Shown: positions 4,445 through 7,777 of the stretch, in pieces
Layout: every line of letters begins with the position of its first letter
Numbering within the stretch: the stretch's first letter is position 1
Source: a bacterium
GTDB lineage: Bacteria > Ratteibacteria > UBA8468 > B48-G9 > JAFGKM01
Length of the DNA stretch: 7,777 nucleotides
Assembly (NCBI GenBank): GCA_035371905.1
Contig: DAORXQ010000080.1
Coordinates: 1-7,777 of the forward strand
Reading direction: 5' to 3'
The notes under the pieces: generated by a model
Database searches by the model: none
The model's input: the letters and a program-made list of their open reading frames with translations, nothing else
Told to the model about the DNA's origin: nothing
Position numbers and translations under genes: made by a program

Positions 4445-7400
4445 TCAATCAGAAATTTCAAACTGAAAATCCTTGCAAATTCCAGAAATAACCTCTTTAA
4501 CTCTCAATATATATTCCCCTTCTTTTTCATTTAAAGCAAAAATTACACTTCCTTTTGCTTTCCCTTTTTCTCCTTTTAAATTTTCTGTATAATAATTTAT
4601 TTCATTTCCATCAGGAGAAATAATACTTACATTGAAAATATGTGTCTCTGGAGATTGCGGTTCTGTTTGTAATTCTATTTCATAATTCAATATTTCCCCT
4701 TTTTTAACTTTCTTGATTGAATTTATCTTCAAATCATTTATTTTATAAGGTAAAAATCCAAAGATCAGTACATCCTCCGGTAGAACTTTTATATTTAGTG
4801 AATCACTGAATCCTATGTACTCTCCTTTTCTTATATTATAAATATGAAATTTCTGAGGCAGTGTTAATTTACATTCTCTTACTTCTTCTCCTTCTCTCCA
4901 CGGTGAAAGAATTCCAAGGTATGTATGAGAACCAAGTTTATATCTATAAGGAGTAAAACCGATTTCTGTATTATCCGGCTCATAATTTATTTTTCTCTGA
5001 ATCCCCGCAATTTCCCCAATCACTTTATTGAGAATATTCCTTATCCCTTGCATATTTTCATCAGGATAATTTATCAAACTTAAATTTAATAAAATCCCTT
5101 TCCCTTTACCAAAATTGTTAACTATAAAAACAGGTATATTTTCTACATTTTCTTTCGCTTTACCATTTGTCAAAATAATAGAAGAATCAAGATGGATTGA
5201 TGGTAAACTGCAAGCTAATTCTCCATACTTCAATTCAAAATTTTCAATTTTTTTCACTTCAAATTCAATATTCTGTTTTATTCCAAAAATATTATCAAGA
5301 ACACCTCCATTTTGATAAAAATTTCCGTTTTCATCACAAACTCCTGGTCTTATATCAGCAATAACAATTCCTCCATTATTAACAAAAGAAATAATCTCTT
5401 TTGCCTGTTTTTGTGAAATTGATTGAGCATAAGGAAGAATTAAAACTTTAAATTTCTCTTTATTTAAAATTCCATCCTCAAGTTGTTTATATGAAATTAT
5501 TCTAAATTGATAGCCACTTGATTCAAAATATCTCACAAAAAAGTTCAAATTTTCACATATTGGAGGCAATTGCGGAGTTAAGGCAGAAGCATGAACACTT
5601 GTATTTGAATAAAGTATAGCTATCCCATCATCCTCTCTTTTTGAACTTATAAATAACTTGCCTATACCTTTTTTTAATTCAGGTATTTGACTTATATATG
5701 GTCTGAAGTATTCATAAAATGATAAATCAGGAGAGACAACTGATTGTTCCCTTGGAGGACCGTGCCATATCCATAAACTATTGGCACCAAAGAAAAGAAC
5801 TCTCCATGGGTCTATTTTTCTATTTTTTATACCTGCTCCATAAGAACCCTGCCATCCAAGTCCAAGTAAACTCCCCTCCTTTGCAAAATCCTTAAATGCA
5901 TATCTTATAAATGGATGACTGTAAGGATTATTCAATGTCATAATTTGTGAAAGTTTGTAATAGTCCTCTGCTGTAAAACTGTTTGTAAAAACATATCCTC
6001 TCTGACTTCCTTCGTATCCAACCTTTGCATTAGGAATAATCCTTGTAATTATTTCCTTTGCATATTCAAAAATACCTGTCCATGTATCCTCCATAAAAAT
6101 CCTATAATTTATCCATAATGGTCTCAATTTTGGATTTTCAATTGCTTCTTGATATGTAACTGGCTTAATTTCATCAAATGATGTATAATCTGTTTTCCAT
6201 TCCTGATTCAATCTCTTTATATTTCCATATTTATCTTCCAGATACTCATGAAATTTTGAAACACATCTATCACACCAACAGAGTTCATATTTATCATATG
6301 GTGGCCTCCAACTTGCAAAATGACATTCATCTCCACATGAAAATTCATATGTTGAAAAATGTAATTCATTTTCAATCTTCTTTTTTAAATCTTCCTCTAC
6401 TTTTGATAAATAATCAAGATCATTCAAACAGGGTTGTCTTACATGGTCTTCTGGTTTTCTATCCATAGTTCCCCATGGGTCTGTCTTCATATCAACAAAC
6501 CTTATAGGATTTGAAACATACCAAAGATTCTCTAAAATTGCAACAGGCCCCATCCCTGTGTAATATCTTGAATCAAATCCTGCCTCATAAATATTTCTAC
6601 AATACCATCTTTCAGTGTAAGCACCAGTAAAAGGTGGAAACCATAAAATTGTCCTAAAATCATCCTTTGGTCTTAAATCTGATACAGAGAAAAACTTTAA
6701 ACTTCTATCAACAATATTATTATCGCTTAAAAGTTCAAATTTTAACCACTGTAGAATTGTAAGATAGGCCTTTGGAGGAGTAATTTTAAAACTTACTTTT
6801 TTTTCATTTATTTTTTCTCCTTTAAAATCAAAAATCTCTGTCTTCTCCAATCTTCCAAAATTATCAATCAAACTTATTTTCAACTTTAAATTATCCTTTC
6901 CATCTTTACTGAATATATTTACCTCTCCTGTTATTTCTTCATTTCTTTTATAACTTTTATTTAATATTACCTCTCCTATATAATCGTTTGAATTAACTTC
7001 TATAAAAGAAGAGCCAAAATTAACAATCCCCCCTTTTTCTTTTACCCATATATCCGCAAAATAATTACCCTTTGGAATCTTATTTTTTATTTCAAACTTA
7101 ACCTCATTTTCACCTTTTGACAGATTTATATCTTTTTTATCTTTTAAAATTACCTCATTATCTTCATTCCTCAAAACAAGCTCACATGTAACTTTTTTCG
7201 TTTCATTTGATTTCAGAACAAACTTAATATCTGAAATAGAATTTATATCTGCATTTATGTAATCTGCCCCATTTATTTCAATTTCAGGACTTTTAACATA
7301 TGAAATAATTAATTGAATTGGATAAGCAAGAAGATAATCATACTCAATATATTTTGTTTCAAAAGGACTCCTTATACTTGCTGGTGTTAAATTTTGAAAA

Positions 7401-7777
7401 TGAGGGACTGAATATCCTTTAAGAAGTAAAATTTTTCCATTCCCATATGAATAAACTTCAAGAGTTGAATTTATAAACTCTTCAAAGTCCTTGTATTTTT
7501 TAAACTGTGGAAGTCCTTTATAAGGATATAAAAATTTTCTATCAAAATTTATCTTATTTTCTGTTGCTTTTTTTAAGTCATCTAACTTAATATCCTCTGC
7601 AAGTTTACATCCATACCAGTCACCAAAATAAGCAAGAAGTATTGTCCCCTCATCTTTTACCTTATTTAATATCATATCCCTAAATTTCTGAGGAAAAACA
7701 CTCCATCTTACCCTTCCAAGAACTATAACATCATATTTACTTTTTAAATTTTCTTCAAGGTACTTCTGAAATTCTTC
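4445..7777 (-). CDS. Large GH42-like (beta-galactosidase family fold) multidomain protein, N-terminus outside window
   Basis: The frame is open to the right edge, so the ATG at 7675 is internal: the 34 codons before it read on smoothly (KYDVIVLGRVRW) and have no stop. Residues below count from 7777; 1110 are visible. 1-124: Rossmann/class I glutamine amidotransferase-like segment. About 164-364: two beta-sandwich modules. About 364-699: GH42-like TIM barrel, with the GDE motif (E484, acid/base position), CWCDRC (C500, C502, C505, matching the GH42 zinc triad, C450 possibly the fourth ligand) and LNQEWKTDYTSF. About 714-924: GH42 trimerisation-like domain (VLILPYAQSISQKQAKEII, FVNNGGIVIAD). 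934-1110: C-terminal beta domains. The expected nucleophile glutamate is not where GH42 has it: GLGWQGS (640-646) occupies that place. It may thus be inactive, use another residue such as E589, or have a different substrate. First gene in the visible unit with the propeller protein. Confidence 0.85.
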   Translation of the reverse strand, partial: EEFQKYLEENLKSKYDVIVLGRVRWSVFPQKFRDMILNKVKDEGTILLAYFGDWYGCKLAEDIKLDDLKKATENKINFDRKFLYPYKGLPQFKKYKDFEEFINSTLEVYSYGNGKILLLKGYSVPHFQNLTPASIRSPFETKYIEYDYLLAYPIQLIISYVKSPEIEINGADYINADINSISDIKFVLKSNETKKVTCELVLRNEDNEVILKDKKDINLSKGENEVKFEIKNKIPKGNYFADIWVKEKGGIVNFGSSFIEVNSNDYIGEVILNKSYKRNEEITGEVNIFSKDGKDNLKLKISLIDNFGRLEKTEIFDFKGEKINEKKVSFKITPPKAYLTILQWLKFELLSDNNIVDRSLKFFSVSDLRPKDDFRTILWFPPFTGAYTERWYCRNIYEAGFDSRYYTGMGPVAILENLWYVSNPIRFVDMKTDPWGTMDRKPEDHVRQPCLNDLDYLSKVEEDLKKKIENELHFSTYEFSCGDECHFASWRPPYDKYELCWCDRCVSKFHEYLEDKYGNIKRLNQEWKTDYTSFDEIKPVTYQEAIENPKLRPLWINYRIFMEDTWTGIFEYAKEIITRIIPNAKVGYEGSQRGYVFTNSFTAEDYYKLSQIMTLNNPYSHPFIRYAFKDFAKEGSLLGLGWQGSYGAGIKNRKIDPWRVLFFGANSLWIWHGPPREQSVVSPDLSFYEYFRPYISQIPELKKGIGKLFISSKREDDGIAILYSNTSVHASALTPQLPPICENLNFFVRYFESSGYQFRIISYKQLEDGILNKEKFKVLILPYAQSISQKQAKEIISFVNNGGIVIADIRPGVCDENGNFYQNGGVLDNIFGIKQNIEFEVKKIENFELKYGELACSLPSIHLDSSIILTNGKAKENVENIPVFIVNNFGKGKGILLNLSLINYPDENMQGIRNILNKVIGEIAGIQRKINYEPDNTEIGFTPYRYKLGSHTYLGILSPWREGEEVRECKLTLPQKFHIYNIRKGEYIGFSDSLNIKVLPEDVLIFGFLPYKINDLKINSIKKVKKGEILNYEIELQTEPQSPETHIFNVSIISPDGNEINYYTENLKGEKGKAKGSVIFALNEKEGEYILRVKEVISGICKDFQFEISD

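Noticed and set aside
6178..6468. Plus-strand frame of 96 codons antisense to the GH42-like gene
   Set aside because: The opposite strand is a conserved barrel domain containing the zinc-type cysteines; this frame has no ribosome site or protein-like pattern.

Overview
The window looks like a chromosomal segment from an uncultured, AT-rich bacterium. Protein-coding and intergenic DNA is strongly A+T-biased by eye, while the rRNA and tRNA genes are G+C-rich. TGA and TAA are both used as stops and sigma70-type promoters are easy to see. The 16S fragment is clearly bacterial: it matches the EUB338 and 515F sites exactly but departs from the 27F consensus. I could not place it in a phylum by eye. 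The very large GH42-like protein and the propeller protein resemble those common in Planctomycetota, Lentisphaerota and Omnitrophota-type genomes, but that is a loose association.

Layout, left to right. Positions 1-561 hold the 5' third of a 16S rRNA gene on the minus strand, running off the left edge. A textbook rRNA promoter (611-639) and a boxA-like leader element (583-592) precede it. The stop of a 63-residue single-TM Pro/Ala-rich protein gene (646-837, minus) lies six bases before that promoter; this gene has a near-perfect Shine-Dalgarno and an rRNA-like promoter of its own. Next come an FMN nitroreductase-family gene (970-1545, minus), apparently leaderless, then a 110-bp non-coding stretch flanked by two copies of the 3' end of a tRNA. 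The intact tRNA-Pro(GGG) (1722-1797, minus) directly abuts the stop codon of an AcsE-like methyltetrahydrofolate methyltransferase gene (1798-2595, minus). That gene diverges from a small zincin metallopeptidase gene (2642-2980, plus) through overlapping promoters. The metallopeptidase gene is the only plus-strand gene and converges on a two-gene minus-strand unit: a partial GH42-like protein of at least 1110 residues (4445-7777, open at the right edge) followed 12 bp later by a five-bladed beta-propeller protein (2987-4432).

How they fit together. The two large genes are almost certainly co-transcribed and translationally close, and probably act on the same glycoside or polysaccharide; the substrate cannot be read from sequence. 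The AcsE-like enzyme points to one-carbon/corrinoid metabolism but stands alone here, without CO dehydrogenase/acetyl-CoA synthase or corrinoid protein genes. The most interesting signals are the apparent loss of the GH42 nucleophile in the large protein, the att-like duplication of the tRNA-Pro 3' end, two genes that appear to be leaderless among neighbours with strong Shine-Dalgarno sites, and the small membrane-protein gene that uses an rRNA-class promoter directly upstream of the rRNA gene.
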